This document shows, one piece after another, positions 9,188 to 16,478 of a stretch of 64,000 nucleotides of DNA. The stretch comes from Streptomyces sp. NBC_01775 (lineage in GTDB: Bacteria; Actinomycetota; Actinomycetes; Streptomycetales; Streptomycetaceae): assembly GCF_035917675.1 (NCBI RefSeq), contig NZ_CP109104.1:5022001-5086000 (forward strand). Direction: 5' to 3'. Below the pieces are notes generated by a model. It was not told the origin of the DNA, did no database searches, and saw only the letters and a program-made list of their open reading frames with translations. Position 1 is the stretch's first letter. Each line of letters opens with the position of its first letter. Made by a program: the position numbers and the translations under genes.

Positions 9188-9282
9188 GGGTGGGACCTTT
9201 CGGGCGGTTCGGGCACGTGTGCGGATGCGTAGCCTTCACCGTAACCGGACACCTCTGCCCGGAAACCGGATGCCCCCGGTGA

Positions 9283-9846
9283 CTACGGCAACAGGTCGTC
9301 CACCTGCGCCTCGCCCTCGCGGTAGCGGCGGGCCATCTCCGTGCTGCACCCGTCGGCGGTGCGCTGGAGGGACTGGCGGCGGCGCGAGACCTGCTGCTCG
9401 TAGCGCACCAGGCGGCTCATCGCGTCGTGCAGCTCGTCGTCCGTACGGGCTGTGAGGTCGCTCAGTTCGACCTCGGCCAGCATCTCCTCCGCCAGCTGCC
9501 GGTACTCCTCGCTGCGCGGTGCGCCGAGCGTCACATGCCGGGCGGAGGAGCGGTGGCTGGAGGGACTGTCGGTGAGGATCTCCGGCAGCAGGTCCAGCAG
9601 CGGCGAGCCCGGCGAGGTGCGGCGGGCCACCTCGGCGCGGAGGATGTCGATCCGCCCCTGGAGCAGCCTGCGCACATAGCTGAGGTCCGCCTCGTCCTGC
9701 TGCGCCGCGCGCCGCAGGGTGCGCAGCTCGGGCAGCCGCAGGGCGTGGAGATCGGGCTGGCCCTCCTCACACAGCGCCTCCCGAGCCCCCCGTTGCCGTG
9801 GCGGCAGGGAGCGTACGGGTGTCCGGCCGGCTCCGGATGTGCTCAT
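9283..9846 (-). CDS. rsiG: RsiG, c-di-GMP-responsive anti-sigma factor of WhiG
   Basis: RsiG holds the sporulation sigma factor WhiG inactive when loaded with cyclic di-GMP, setting the time of spore formation in aerial hyphae. The signature E(X)3S(X)2R(X)3Q(X)3D is present twice and exactly: E52-S56-R59-Q63-D67 and E150-S154-R157-Q161-D165, one on each helix of the expected antiparallel coiled coil. A flexible linker (about residues 76-112) separates the helices. Length is 187 residues from the ATG at 9846, chosen because GAGGGG lies 10 bases upstream; an ATG six codons further up lacks a binding site. The gene is divergent from dtd. Confidence 0.93.
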   Translation of the reverse strand: MSTSGAGRTPVRSLPPRQRGAREALCEEGQPDLHALRLPELRTLRRAAQQDEADLSYVRRLLQGRIDILRAEVARRTSPGSPLLDLLPEILTDSPSSHRSSARHVTLGAPRSEEYRQLAEEMLAEVELSDLTARTDDELHDAMSRLVRYEQQVSRRRQSLQRTADGCSTEMARRYREGEAQVDDLLP

Positions 9847-9996
9847 GGGCTTGTGTCCCCTCATCCCCATTGCGCGGTAACAGCGGAAAGCACCGCGTGT
9901 GCGCATCGTGCCACTCTGTGCCCTCTGTGCGCAGCGCCCCGACACCCATACGGCGGCAGCGCGGCGTGGCGAATGGCGACGCGGCATCATGGCGGG

Positions 9997-10422
9997 ATGC
10001 GAGCTGTGGTGCAGAGAGTGGACGGGGCGAGCGTCGTTGTGGACGGCGCGACCGTTGGTCGGATAGTCGGCGAGGGCCTGTGCGTGCTGGTCGGAGTCAC
10101 GCACGACGACACGGCGGCGAAGGCGGCGCAGCTGGCGCGCAAGCTGTGGTCCGTGCGGATCCTCCAGGGGGAGAAGTCCTGTTCGGACACGGGGGCGCCG
10201 CTGCTCGTCATCAGCCAGTTCACTCTCTACGGTGACGCGCGCAAGGGGCGGCGGCCCACCTGGAACGGGGCCGCGCCCGGTGACGTCGCCGAACCCCTGG
10301 TCGACGAGGTCGTCGCCCAACTCCGCGCGCTGGGCGCGGAGGTCGCCACCGGTGTGTTCGGAGCGGACATGAAGGTCTCGCTCACGAACGACGGCCCGTT
10401 CACCGTCCTGGTGGAGGTGTGA
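9997..10422 (+). CDS. dtd: D-aminoacyl-tRNA deacylase
   Basis: This enzyme removes D-amino acids (and glycine wrongly placed on tRNA-Ala) from tRNA, protecting translation. The 141-residue length and both active-site motifs fit: [15 protein letters not shown] near residue 77 and the C-terminal [18 protein letters not shown]. The ATG at 9997 is preceded by CATCAT and six bases with no ribosome binding site, so it may be leaderless. It is divergent from rsiG and convergent with ygfZ across a strong hairpin. Confidence 0.95.
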   Translation: MRAVVQRVDGASVVVDGATVGRIVGEGLCVLVGVTHDDTAAKAAQLARKLWSVRILQGEKSCSDTGAPLLVISQFTLYGDARKGRRPTWNGAAPGDVAEPLVDEVVAQLRALGAEVATGVFGADMKVSLTNDGPFTVLVEV

Positions 10423-10481
10423 GGACCCCAGCCCCACCCTTTCACCGCTTCTTCTGGGGGCGCGGCCCCCAAGCCCCCGCT

Positions 10482-10528
10482 CCTCAAGCGCCGGAGGGGC
10501 TCAAATTGAGCCCCTCCGGCGCTTGAGG
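10482..10528. terminator. Strong bidirectional terminator, 23-base perfect stem
   Basis: Bases 10482-10504 pair perfectly with 10506-10528 (CCTCAAGCGCCGGAGGGG and complement, continuing to CTCAA) leaving a single central base. It sits between convergent dtd and ygfZ. Bases 10535-10561 just after it resemble another dispersed Streptomyces palindrome (CTCCCCCAGCCTCC ... GGGAGGTGCCCC). Confidence 0.8.
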
Positions 10529-10593
10529 ACGAGCTCCCCCAGCCTCCAGCCGGGAGGTGCCCCAAGCGCGATTCCTGGACGAGCGGAAGGCCA

Positions 10594-11601
10594 CTACGGC
10601 GCGACAACCACTTCCTGTGCCGCCGCCGTGGCATCCGCGCCGGCGATAAGCGCAGCGTCCAGCGGCACGTTCCGCTTCACCAGGGCCAGGGCGATCGGCC
10701 CGAGCTCGTGGTGGCGCGCTGAGGTCGTGATGAAGCCGATCGCGCGTCCCTCGACACCGTCCGCGGCGAGCCGCACCGCGTCGCCGTGGACAGGCACCCG
10801 CACCTCGCTGCCGTCCAGGTGCAGGAAGACCAGACGGCGGGGCGGCTTCCCCAGGTTGTGGACGCGGGCGACCGTCTCCTGGCCTCGGTAGCAGCCCTTC
10901 TCCAGGTGGACGGCCGAGCCGATCCAGCCGACCTCGTGGGGGATCGTGCGGTGGTCGGTCTCCATGCCGAGGCGCGGCCTGCGCGCCTCGACCCGCAGGG
11001 CCTCGTACGCGAGTACGCCGACCGCCGGGGCGTGGTTGTCGGCGAAGTCCCTCAGAGAGCCGCGCGGCAGGAACACGTCCCGCCCGTACGCCGTCTCCCG
11101 TACGGCGGTGTCCGCGGGGACCTTGCCGATGGAGCCGGCCGGCAGGTGGACGACGGCGAACTCGTCCGTGCGGTCCGCGATCTCCACGCGGTAGAAGAAC
11201 CGCATGCTCTCCAGGTAGGAGATGAGCTCCCGCTGCTTGCCGGGTTCGGTGTGCATCCACACCGTCTCCCCGTCGTCCACGAGCTGGAGCGCCTGCTCGA
11301 CGTGCCCGTTGGCGGAGAGGATCAGCGCCTCGGTGGCCTGGCCGGCCGGCAGCCGCTCCACGTGCTGGGTGAGCAGCAGGTGCAGCCAGGAGAGCCGGTC
11401 GGCGCCGGAGACGGTGACCACGCCGCGGTGGGAGAGATCCACGAAGCCGGAGCCGTCGGCGAGCGCGCGCTGTTCCTTGAACAGGTCGCCGTAGTGCGCC
11501 GCGACCCCCTCGTCCGGGCCCTCGGCCGCCACCGCGCCCGGGAGGGTCAGCAGGGGGCTGGGGGCGGGGCCTGCGCTGGGACTGGAGCTGCTGGAGGACA
11601 T
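10594..11601 (-). CDS. ygfZ: YgfZ/GcvT-like folate-binding protein
   Basis: YgfZ-type proteins use tetrahydrofolate to help build or repair certain iron-sulfur clusters. The hallmark KGCYRGQE lies at residues 235-242, with the functional cysteine at 237. The N-terminal half resembles the aminomethyltransferase fold (FVDLSHRGVVTVSGADRLSW). Length is 335 residues, normal for actinobacteria. The ATG is preceded by TAGGCT and six bases, a leaderless pattern. The nur gene ends nine bases upstream on the same strand, so this is an internal promoter as well as possible read-through. Confidence 0.9.
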   Translation of the reverse strand: MSSSSSSPSAGPAPSPLLTLPGAVAAEGPDEGVAAHYGDLFKEQRALADGSGFVDLSHRGVVTVSGADRLSWLHLLLTQHVERLPAGQATEALILSANGHVEQALQLVDDGETVWMHTEPGKQRELISYLESMRFFYRVEIADRTDEFAVVHLPAGSIGKVPADTAVRETAYGRDVFLPRGSLRDFADNHAPAVGVLAYEALRVEARRPRLGMETDHRTIPHEVGWIGSAVHLEKGCYRGQETVARVHNLGKPPRRLVFLHLDGSEVRVPVHGDAVRLAADGVEGRAIGFITTSARHHELGPIALALVKRNVPLDAALIAGADATAAAQEVVVAP

Positions 11602-11610
11602 ACGACCAGC

Positions 11611-12048
11611 CTACGACGCGTCGTCGGCGGCTTTCGAGACGCAGCTTCCGCAGCGGCCGAAGATCGCGAAGTGCTTCATGTCGGTCTCGAAGCCGAACCG
11701 TTCGCGCAGAGCGGCGGTGAACGGCGCGGCCACCGACAGGTCGGCCTCGATCACCTCCGTGCAGTCCCTGCACACCAGGTGCATGTGGTGGTGCCGGTCG
11801 GCGAGGTGGTAGGTGGGGGCGCCGTGGCCCAGATGGGCGTGGGAGACCAGGCCCAGCTCTTCGAGCAGCTCAAGGGTGCGGTAGACCGTCGAGATGTTCA
11901 CGCTGTCGGCCGTGCGGCGCACCTCGGCGAGGATGTCGTCCGGGGTGGAGTGCTCCAGCTTGTCCACGGCCTTCAGGACGAGCTGGCGCTGCGGAGTCAG
12001 CCGGTATCCGCGCGCCCTCAGATCGCTCTGCCAGTCGGTGGTAGCCAC
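11611..12048 (-). CDS. nur: Nur-type nickel-responsive Fur-family repressor
   Basis: Nur represses nickel uptake genes and the iron superoxide dismutase gene when nickel is sufficient. The 145-residue protein keeps every ligand known from the Nur structure: H33, H86, H88, H90 for the nickel site and H70, H72, H126 for the second metal site. A winged-helix DNA-binding half (TPQRQLVLKAV, NISTVYRTLELLEE) comes first. CRDC and CGSC pairs are present at the C-terminal half. The GTG start at 12048 is set by homology and by TACACT six bases before it (leaderless pattern). Zur or Fur would lack this exact histidine set. Confidence 0.92.
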   Translation of the reverse strand: MATTDWQSDLRARGYRLTPQRQLVLKAVDKLEHSTPDDILAEVRRTADSVNISTVYRTLELLEELGLVSHAHLGHGAPTYHLADRHHHMHLVCRDCTEVIEADLSVAAPFTAALRERFGFETDMKHFAIFGRCGSCVSKAADDAS

Positions 12049-12169
12049 TGGTCCAGTGTAGGAGAGCGCGGGTCCGGCGGGCTCCCAAGCGGAAGCGGGC
12101 TCTCCCGAGGGGGAGCGGCCCACAGCCCGGGGGCGGCCCCGCACAGCCCGGGGCGGCCCTCGCACGCCG

Positions 12170-12197
12170 AAGGGGTGGGGCCGCCGCCCCACCCCTT
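12170..12197 (-). terminator. Terminator hairpin after the LAETG surface protein gene
   Basis: An 11-base perfect stem (AAGGGGTGGGG at 12170-12180 with 12187-12197) and 6-base loop lie 20 bases downstream of the surface protein stop codon on the minus strand. Confidence 0.65.
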
Positions 12198-12216
12198 CTG
12201 ACTACTGCTGTGAGCT

Positions 12217-13077
12217 TCAGTTCTTGGCGGCCTTGCGACGCTGCGCCATGAACACGGCAGCACCGCCGACCACGACGAGGGCGCCGGCCCCGCCGATCAG
12301 CATCGGGGTGTTGGAGTTGCCACCGGTCTCGGCCAGGTCACCGCCGCCACCGGAGCCGCCCTTGTCCGAGCCACCGGCGGGCGCCGGGGTGTTGGAGTCG
12401 TCGGAGGGCTTGCTGGTGGGCTTCTCGGTCGGCTTGCTGGTCGGCTTCTCGGTCGGCTTGCTGGTGGGCTTCTCGGTCGGCTTCGGGGGCTTCGGCTTGT
12501 TGGTCGGGGGCTTGGGCTTGGGGTCCCAGTCCGGGCCGTTGGCCGTGTACTCCACGGTCTTGTCGTTGTTGGTGGTGTTCGGGTCAGTCGTGGCGCCCTT
12601 GATGCTGGTGCGCAGCGTCTGCTTCTTGCCCGAGATGAAGCCCGGGATGTAGACCTTCTCCGCCTCGTCACCGTCCGCGGCCAGGTCGAACGAGATCTGG
12701 ACCTGCTTGTCCTTGATGGACTTGACGGTGAGGTTGTGGTCGACCGGCTTGCCGTCCTCGCCCTGGTCCTTCGCGAAGGTCGGCTTGTGGCCGTCCTTGC
12801 GGGTGTCGAAGTGGATGTTCTTGACCCCGGTCACGGTGAGCGTGGCCCTGGTGGCGTCGGGGCCGGTGTTGGCCACGTTGACGGTGAAGCCGTAGTTCTT
12901 GTCGGCGTCCATGACTTCGCCGGTGCTCCGGTTGAACGTGACGCCGAACGCGCCGCCGGCGTTGAGGTCGGCGCCACCGGCTGCGAACGCGCTGCCGGCG
13001 GTGGCGAACTGAGCGGCTGCGAGGCCGCCGACCAGGGCGGCGGTGGCGACGGCGGAAGTGATGCGTGAACGATTCAC
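12217..13077 (-). CDS. Cell-wall anchored surface protein with LAETG sortase E signal, 286 aa
   Basis: A secreted protein expected to be linked to peptidoglycan by a class E sortase. It has a Sec signal peptide (about residues 1-32, ending near AFAAG), a beta-rich DUF11-like region (about 33-185), a Pro/Lys/Thr wall-spanning stretch with three copies of the 24-base unit coding PTEKPTSK (DNA about 12408-12482), then LAETG at residues 248-252, a hydrophobic helix and a basic tail QRRKAAKN. The start is GTG at 13077 with AAAGG upstream. Hydrophobic-sheath or adhesion roles are possible; no catalytic motif is seen. Confidence 0.88.
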   Translation of the reverse strand: MNRSRITSAVATAALVGGLAAAQFATAGSAFAAGGADLNAGGAFGVTFNRSTGEVMDADKNYGFTVNVANTGPDATRATLTVTGVKNIHFDTRKDGHKPTFAKDQGEDGKPVDHNLTVKSIKDKQVQISFDLAADGDEAEKVYIPGFISGKKQTLRTSIKGATTDPNTTNNDKTVEYTANGPDWDPKPKPPTNKPKPPKPTEKPTSKPTEKPTSKPTEKPTSKPSDDSNTPAPAGGSDKGGSGGGGDLAETGGNSNTPMLIGGAGALVVVGGAAVFMAQRRKAAKN

Positions 13078-13386
13078 AGAGAGAAGCCTTTTCCCCGTTG
13101 TGGCATACGAGCGATTCCGGAAACGCGCGGGGAGGCGTCACCGCGCTCGTGCCGGGTGGAATGGATGTGCCCTTCTTATCACTCGGAGGCGCGCATTAAT
13201 ATGCTCTCCCGTGGTGATCGGTCAGGTCCGGAGAGTATTTACACCGGCTTTGACCTGCGAACTTTATACATCGAGAGTCCCATTCGGCGGTTCGGCTTGG
13301 GACGTCTATTCCACAGCCGTGACCATCCTGAGATCCACATGACCGACTCGTGACATCAGATCAGGTGCATGTCAGAGCGAAAGCGA
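13078..13386. other. AT-richer intergenic region with an uncertain small ORF
   Basis: This stretch holds the promoter region of the surface protein gene. It is clearly less GC-rich than its neighbours. A frame from ATG 13201 to 13353 (50 residues, starts MLSRGDRSGPESIYTGFDL) has GGAGG about 12 bases upstream and includes a TTA codon, the rare leucine codon read by bldA tRNA. Codon bias is not convincing, so I do not call it a gene; it could equally be a conserved regulatory sequence. Confidence 0.3.
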
Positions 13387-13430
13387 CGAAGGTGGCCACG
13401 TCCCCCATTAACGGGACGTGGCCACCTTCG
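13387..13430. terminator. Perfect 18-base hairpin terminator
   Basis: Bases 13387-13404 pair perfectly with 13413-13430 (CGAAGGTGGCCACGTCCC and complement), loop of 8 bases. It stands about 75 bases past the nitrobindin stop on the minus strand. Confidence 0.75.
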
Positions 13431-13504
13431 ATGTATGGCGCGCGGTGTGATGCATGCCGCGCGGGTGTCAGGAGAGGCACACAGCCTTAAGAGAAGGCAG
13501 AGCT

Positions 13505-14068
13505 TCAGGAGAAGAAGGCGATGCCGTCGTCAGGAAGGTCGACGACGTCCTTGGCCCACTCGCTGGGGTCGACGACCTTCTTCAGGTGCGCCGACATGTA
13601 GGGCCGCATCGGCACCTGCGGAGTGGACTTCTCGCCGACCCACATCAGATCGCCGTTGACGTAGCCGTACAGCCGCTTGCCGCCGCTGTACTCGCCGGCG
13701 GACGCGGTACGCGCGATGGCGTCGGTCACCAGGTCGATCTGTGGCTTCTGGTCGGCCAGCTCGCCGTACCAGATCTCGGCGATGCCCTGGTCGCGGATCA
13801 TGACGATCTCGACCTTGCGGTCCTTGTCGATCCGCCAGTATCCCGTCTCGGTCTCCAGCGGGCGGACCTTCTTGCCCTCCTGGTCCAGCTCCCAGGAGTG
13901 GGAGGCGTACTCCAGGAAGTCACGGCCGTCGTGGCTGAAGGAGACCTCCTGGCCGAAGTTGCACTTGTCCTGGCCCTCGAACTCGGCCACGCCCGCGCCT
14001 GTCCACCTGCCGAGCAGGAAGGCGAGGGGGACGAGGTCCGGGTGGAGGTCGGACGGAATCTCGATCAT
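13505..14068 (-). CDS. Nitrobindin family heme-binding protein (FABP-like beta-barrel), 187 aa
   Basis: A ten-stranded beta-barrel protein of the nitrobindin (THAP4-like, DUF1794) family, which binds heme, handles nitric oxide and can isomerise peroxynitrite to nitrate. The family signature GxWxGxG appears as FLLGRWTGAGVAEF near residue 17, and the C-terminal histidine that ligates heme iron fits MSAHLKKV. No signal peptide. The gene starts with ATG one base after the stop codon of a 33-residue membrane peptide gene (TGACATG), so translation is probably coupled. Confidence 0.9.
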   Translation of the reverse strand: MIEIPSDLHPDLVPLAFLLGRWTGAGVAEFEGQDKCNFGQEVSFSHDGRDFLEYASHSWELDQEGKKVRPLETETGYWRIDKDRKVEIVMIRDQGIAEIWYGELADQKPQIDLVTDAIARTASAGEYSGGKRLYGYVNGDLMWVGEKSTPQVPMRPYMSAHLKKVVDPSEWAKDVVDLPDDGIAFFS

Positions 14069-14069
14069 G

Positions 14070-14171
14070 TCAGCGCTGGCCCTCGTAGAGCTTCTTGAAG
14101 GTGAGACCGGCGAAGGCCACGGTGCCGACGCAGACCAGGACCATCAGGGCGGTGAAGAATGCCTCAAGCAC
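14070..14171 (-). CDS. 33-residue membrane peptide upstream of nitrobindin
   Basis: A short frame from GTG 14171 to TGA 14070-14072. The peptide begins VLEAFFTALMVLVCVGTVAF and continues AGLTFKKLYEGQR: one transmembrane helix followed by a basic, probably cytoplasmic tail. AAGGAG stands about 9 bases upstream of the GTG, a strong ribosome binding site. Its stop is separated by one base from the nitrobindin ATG. I do not recognise a named family. It may anchor or recruit a partner at the membrane. Confidence 0.75.
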   Translation of the reverse strand: MLEAFFTALMVLVCVGTVAFAGLTFKKLYEGQR

Positions 14172-14267
14172 GGGGGCTCTCCTTGTGCGGTGTACTCGGA
14201 CGTGGCCGAGTCTAATCGCCGTACGGAAGAGCGGCTTCCCGAGGCCCCGCTCGCTGGACGGGGCCGC

Positions 14268-14636
14268 TCAGTAGACGAGAGCCTGCGTGTCCTCGGCCAT
14301 GATCTCGCTGACGAAGACCGGCGCCCCCGCGATGCGGACGCCCTCGATGACGTCCTCGGCCCCGATCTCCCTGCGGGCCGCGCACTGGGTGCACAGCGTG
14401 ATCCGGCCGTTCGCCCGGACGGCGGCCATGAGGTCCGGGAGCGGGGCGGCGTGCGGCAGCTCGAATTCCGCCGCCTTTCCGGGGAGGGCGAACCACGCGG
14501 ATTCGCCGGTCAGCCACAGGCTCACTGCCACGCCGCTGGCCGCTGCCACGGAGGCCACGGTGAACGCCTGCGAACACCGCTCCGGCGCGTCAGCGCCCGC
14601 GGTGACCTTGATGACGAGCTTGCTGTGGGCTGCCAT
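14268..14636 (-). CDS. DsrE family protein, 122 aa
   Basis: A small DsrE/DsrF-fold protein; members carry sulfur on a cysteine during sulfur relay. The fold pattern LVIKVTAGADAPERCSQAFT, then ITLCTQCAARREIGAEDV, places candidate cysteines at C-x-x-C near residue 82. TAGGGT lies 6 bases before the ATG and no binding site is seen, so the gene is probably leaderless. Its neighbourhood with sseC and the rhodanese sseA supports a role in sulfur transfer. Confidence 0.82.
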   Translation of the reverse strand: MAAHSKLVIKVTAGADAPERCSQAFTVASVAAASGVAVSLWLTGESAWFALPGKAAEFELPHAAPLPDLMAAVRANGRITLCTQCAARREIGAEDVIEGVRIAGAPVFVSEIMAEDTQALVY

Positions 14637-14672
14637 GGGGGCACCCTAACGCTTTGTGGGCAGGCGTTCCGC

Positions 14673-14767
14673 AGGGCGGAACGGGTGGGCACAAAGCGGC
14701 CACCGGCCCGCACTCGACGTCGTACCGGTGCGGCTGCGCGGTGGGTTGTGCCCGCCCGTTCCGCCCT
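14673..14767. terminator. Large near-perfect hairpin between sseC and the DsrE gene
   Basis: Bases 14673-14694 pair with 14746-14767 at 21 of 22 positions (AGGGCGGAACGGG...), and the 51-base interior holds further complementary parts (CACCGG / CCGGTG). It stands 34 bases past the sseC stop and before the leaderless DsrE promoter, so termination of the sseA-sseC transcript is likely. It may also be a dispersed palindromic repeat. Confidence 0.6.
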
Positions 14768-14800
14768 CGGCGGGAACCGCCGCCCACAACAGAGGCGGCC

Positions 14801-15097
14801 TTATACGGCGATGCTGACCTCGGCGAGGCCGCCGTCCTGGGCCACGACCTGCTGGTCGGCCGTCCCGCCAGGGACCAGCGCGCGGAGGGTCCATGTCCCC
14901 TCCGCCGCGTAGAAGCGGAACTGACCCGTCGCGGAGGTGGGAACCTCCGCCGTGAACTCGCCGGTCGAGTCCAGAAGCCGCACGTAGCCGGTGACGGGCT
15001 CGCCGTCACGGGTGACGCTGCCCTGGATCGTCGTCTCGCCGGGCTTGATCGTGGAGGCGTCCGGGCCGCCTGCCTGTGCTCCGCACATGGTGTTCAC
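14801..15097 (-). CDS. sseC: SseC-like DUF1416 protein, 98 aa
   Basis: A small beta-sandwich protein (DUF1416) that accompanies thiosulfate sulfurtransferase genes in actinobacteria, called SseC in mycobacteria. Matching segments are MCGAQAGG at the N-terminus, GYVRLLDSTGEFTAEV, and GQFRFYAAEGTWTLRAL. The role is probably in sulfur transfer with SseA but is not established. Two starts are possible: GTG 15097 has AAAGGAC 3-5 bases upstream, while ATG 15088 matches the usual protein start. sseA ends 29 bases upstream, so the two form an operon. Confidence 0.87.
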   Translation of the reverse strand: MNTMCGAQAGGPDASTIKPGETTIQGSVTRDGEPVTGYVRLLDSTGEFTAEVPTSATGQFRFYAAEGTWTLRALVPGGTADQQVVAQDGGLAEVSIAV

Positions 15098-15126
15098 TCA
15101 GTCCTTTCGGTTGGAGCCCGCTGGGC

Positions 15127-15963
15127 TCAGTTGGAGCCCAGCTCGACGGGCACGCCGACGAGGGAGCCGTACTCGGTCCAGGAGCCGTCGTAGTTCTTGA
15201 CGTTCTGCTGGCCGAGCAGCTCGTGCAGCACGAACCAGGTGTGAGCGGAGCGCTCACCGATGCGGCAGTAGGCGATGGTGTCCTTGCCGAGGTCGACGCC
15301 CTCGCCCTCGTACAGCGCCTTCAGCTCGTCGTCCGACTTGAAGGTGCCGTCGTCGTTGGCCGACTTCGACCACGGGATGTTGCGCGCGCTGGGCACGTGG
15401 CCGGGGCGCTGCGACTGCTCCTGCGGCAGGTGGGCCGGGGCGAGCAGCTTGCCGCTGAACTCGTCGGGGGAGCGGACGTCCACCAGGTTCTTGGCGCCGA
15501 TGGCGTCCACGACCTCCTCGCGGAAGGCGCGGATGGAGGAGTCCTGCGGCTTGGCCTGGTACGTGGTGGCCGCGCGCTCGGGGACCTCGACGACCAGGTC
15601 ACGGGAGTCCAGCTCCCACTTCTTGCGGCCACCGTCGAGCAGCTTGACGTCCTGGTGGCCGTAGAGCTTGAAGTACCAGTACGCGTAGGAGGCGAACCAG
15701 TTGTTGTTGCCGCCGTAGAGGACGACGGTGTCGTCGTTGGCGATGCCCTTGGCGGAGAGCAGCTTCTCGAAGCCCTCCTGGTCCACGAAGTCGCGGCGCA
15801 CCGGGTCCTGGAGGTCCTGCTTCCAGTCGATGCGGACGGCGTTCTTGATGTGGTTCTTGTCGTAGGCCGAGGTGTCCTCGTCCACCTCGACGATGACGGT
15901 CTTGGGGTCGTCGATACGGGCCTCGACCCAGTCGGCATCGACGAGGACGTCGCTGCGGCTCAT
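15127..15963 (-). CDS. sseA: Thiosulfate/3-mercaptopyruvate sulfurtransferase (rhodanese), 278 aa
   Basis: Two rhodanese domains in tandem; the second carries the active-site loop AYCRIGERSAHTW with the persulfide-forming cysteine. The first domain has the inactive version (VVLYGGNNNWFAS), as usual. The enzyme transfers sulfur from thiosulfate or mercaptopyruvate to thiol acceptors. GAGGAG lies 8 bases before the ATG. Upstream, 250 bases away, is a 27-residue Cys-containing leader peptide, so expression probably responds to cysteine supply. sseC follows in the same operon. Confidence 0.92.
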   Translation of the reverse strand: MSRSDVLVDADWVEARIDDPKTVIVEVDEDTSAYDKNHIKNAVRIDWKQDLQDPVRRDFVDQEGFEKLLSAKGIANDDTVVLYGGNNNWFASYAYWYFKLYGHQDVKLLDGGRKKWELDSRDLVVEVPERAATTYQAKPQDSSIRAFREEVVDAIGAKNLVDVRSPDEFSGKLLAPAHLPQEQSQRPGHVPSARNIPWSKSANDDGTFKSDDELKALYEGEGVDLGKDTIAYCRIGERSAHTWFVLHELLGQQNVKNYDGSWTEYGSLVGVPVELGSN

Positions 15964-16212
15964 GCTGTGTCTCCTCATGGGGTGGGTGAATGCGGCGGAG
16001 GGCGGAACGGCTGCGCTTCGCGCAGTCCGGCGGATCCGTGTGTACGCGAGAACGCGATGTGCGCGGATACGCGGGCTGGGCGAAGACGCTGCTACGCGGA
16101 TTCGGCACCGCGCACGGCGCTGTGCGGCGGTAACGCGGCGGTGCGGTGCGCCATCAGGCGCGGGGAGGCGTACGCGGGCTGCTTCGCGGCGGAGTGTGCC
16201 GGGCGCGCGGCG

Positions 16213-16296
16213 TCAGCGGGAGCCGCGACAGAGCATGGCGGCGATGCGGCACAGGTCCACTGCCCGGCGCTTCGTGAGGTCCGCCTGTCGCTTCAT
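16213..16296 (-). CDS. Cysteine leader peptide, 27 aa, upstream of sseA
   Basis: A 27-codon frame from ATG 16296 to TGA 16213, with peptide MKRQADLTKRRAVDLCRIAA then MLCRGSR. The pattern R-x-x-DLCR-x4-LCR fits the family of short actinobacterial leader peptides found ahead of sulfur-metabolism genes. Its two Cys codons (residues 16 and 23) in an Arg-rich context suggest that ribosome stalling at cysteine shortage alters downstream transcription or translation. A promoter at 16304-16333 would start the message at or next to the ATG, so it is leaderless. The 249 bases between it and sseA are rich in short GC palindromes that could form alternative hairpins. Confidence 0.8.
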   Translation of the reverse strand: MKRQADLTKRRAVDLCRIAAMLCRGSR

Positions 16297-16303
16297 GCGC
16301 TCG

Positions 16304-16333
16304 ATCGTAAGGACGAGGACGGGGTCGTGTCAC
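16304..16333 (-). promoter_or_regulatory. Promoter of the leader peptide - sseA - sseC unit
   Basis: Read on the minus strand: GTGACA (16333-16328), an 18-base spacer, TACGAT (16309-16304), then 7 bases to the leader ATG. This fits a housekeeping sigma promoter giving a leaderless transcript. Confidence 0.6.
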
Positions 16334-16478
16334 CGCCGATCCGCACTCTGAGACGCTTTTGTCCGCGATGTGAGAGAGGGGCTGGCGGAACGGCCTCTTC
16401 CAGGCGGCTTTGCGTACGCCGGCTCCTGCTGTACGGACCCGATCGTCTCGTACTGCGGACGCTCACACGCCGGGAAGG

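Noticed and set aside
10482..10528. Long palindrome as a recombination or attachment site
   Set aside because: It lies between convergent genes and matches a common Streptomyces terminator-like palindrome; nothing mobile is nearby.
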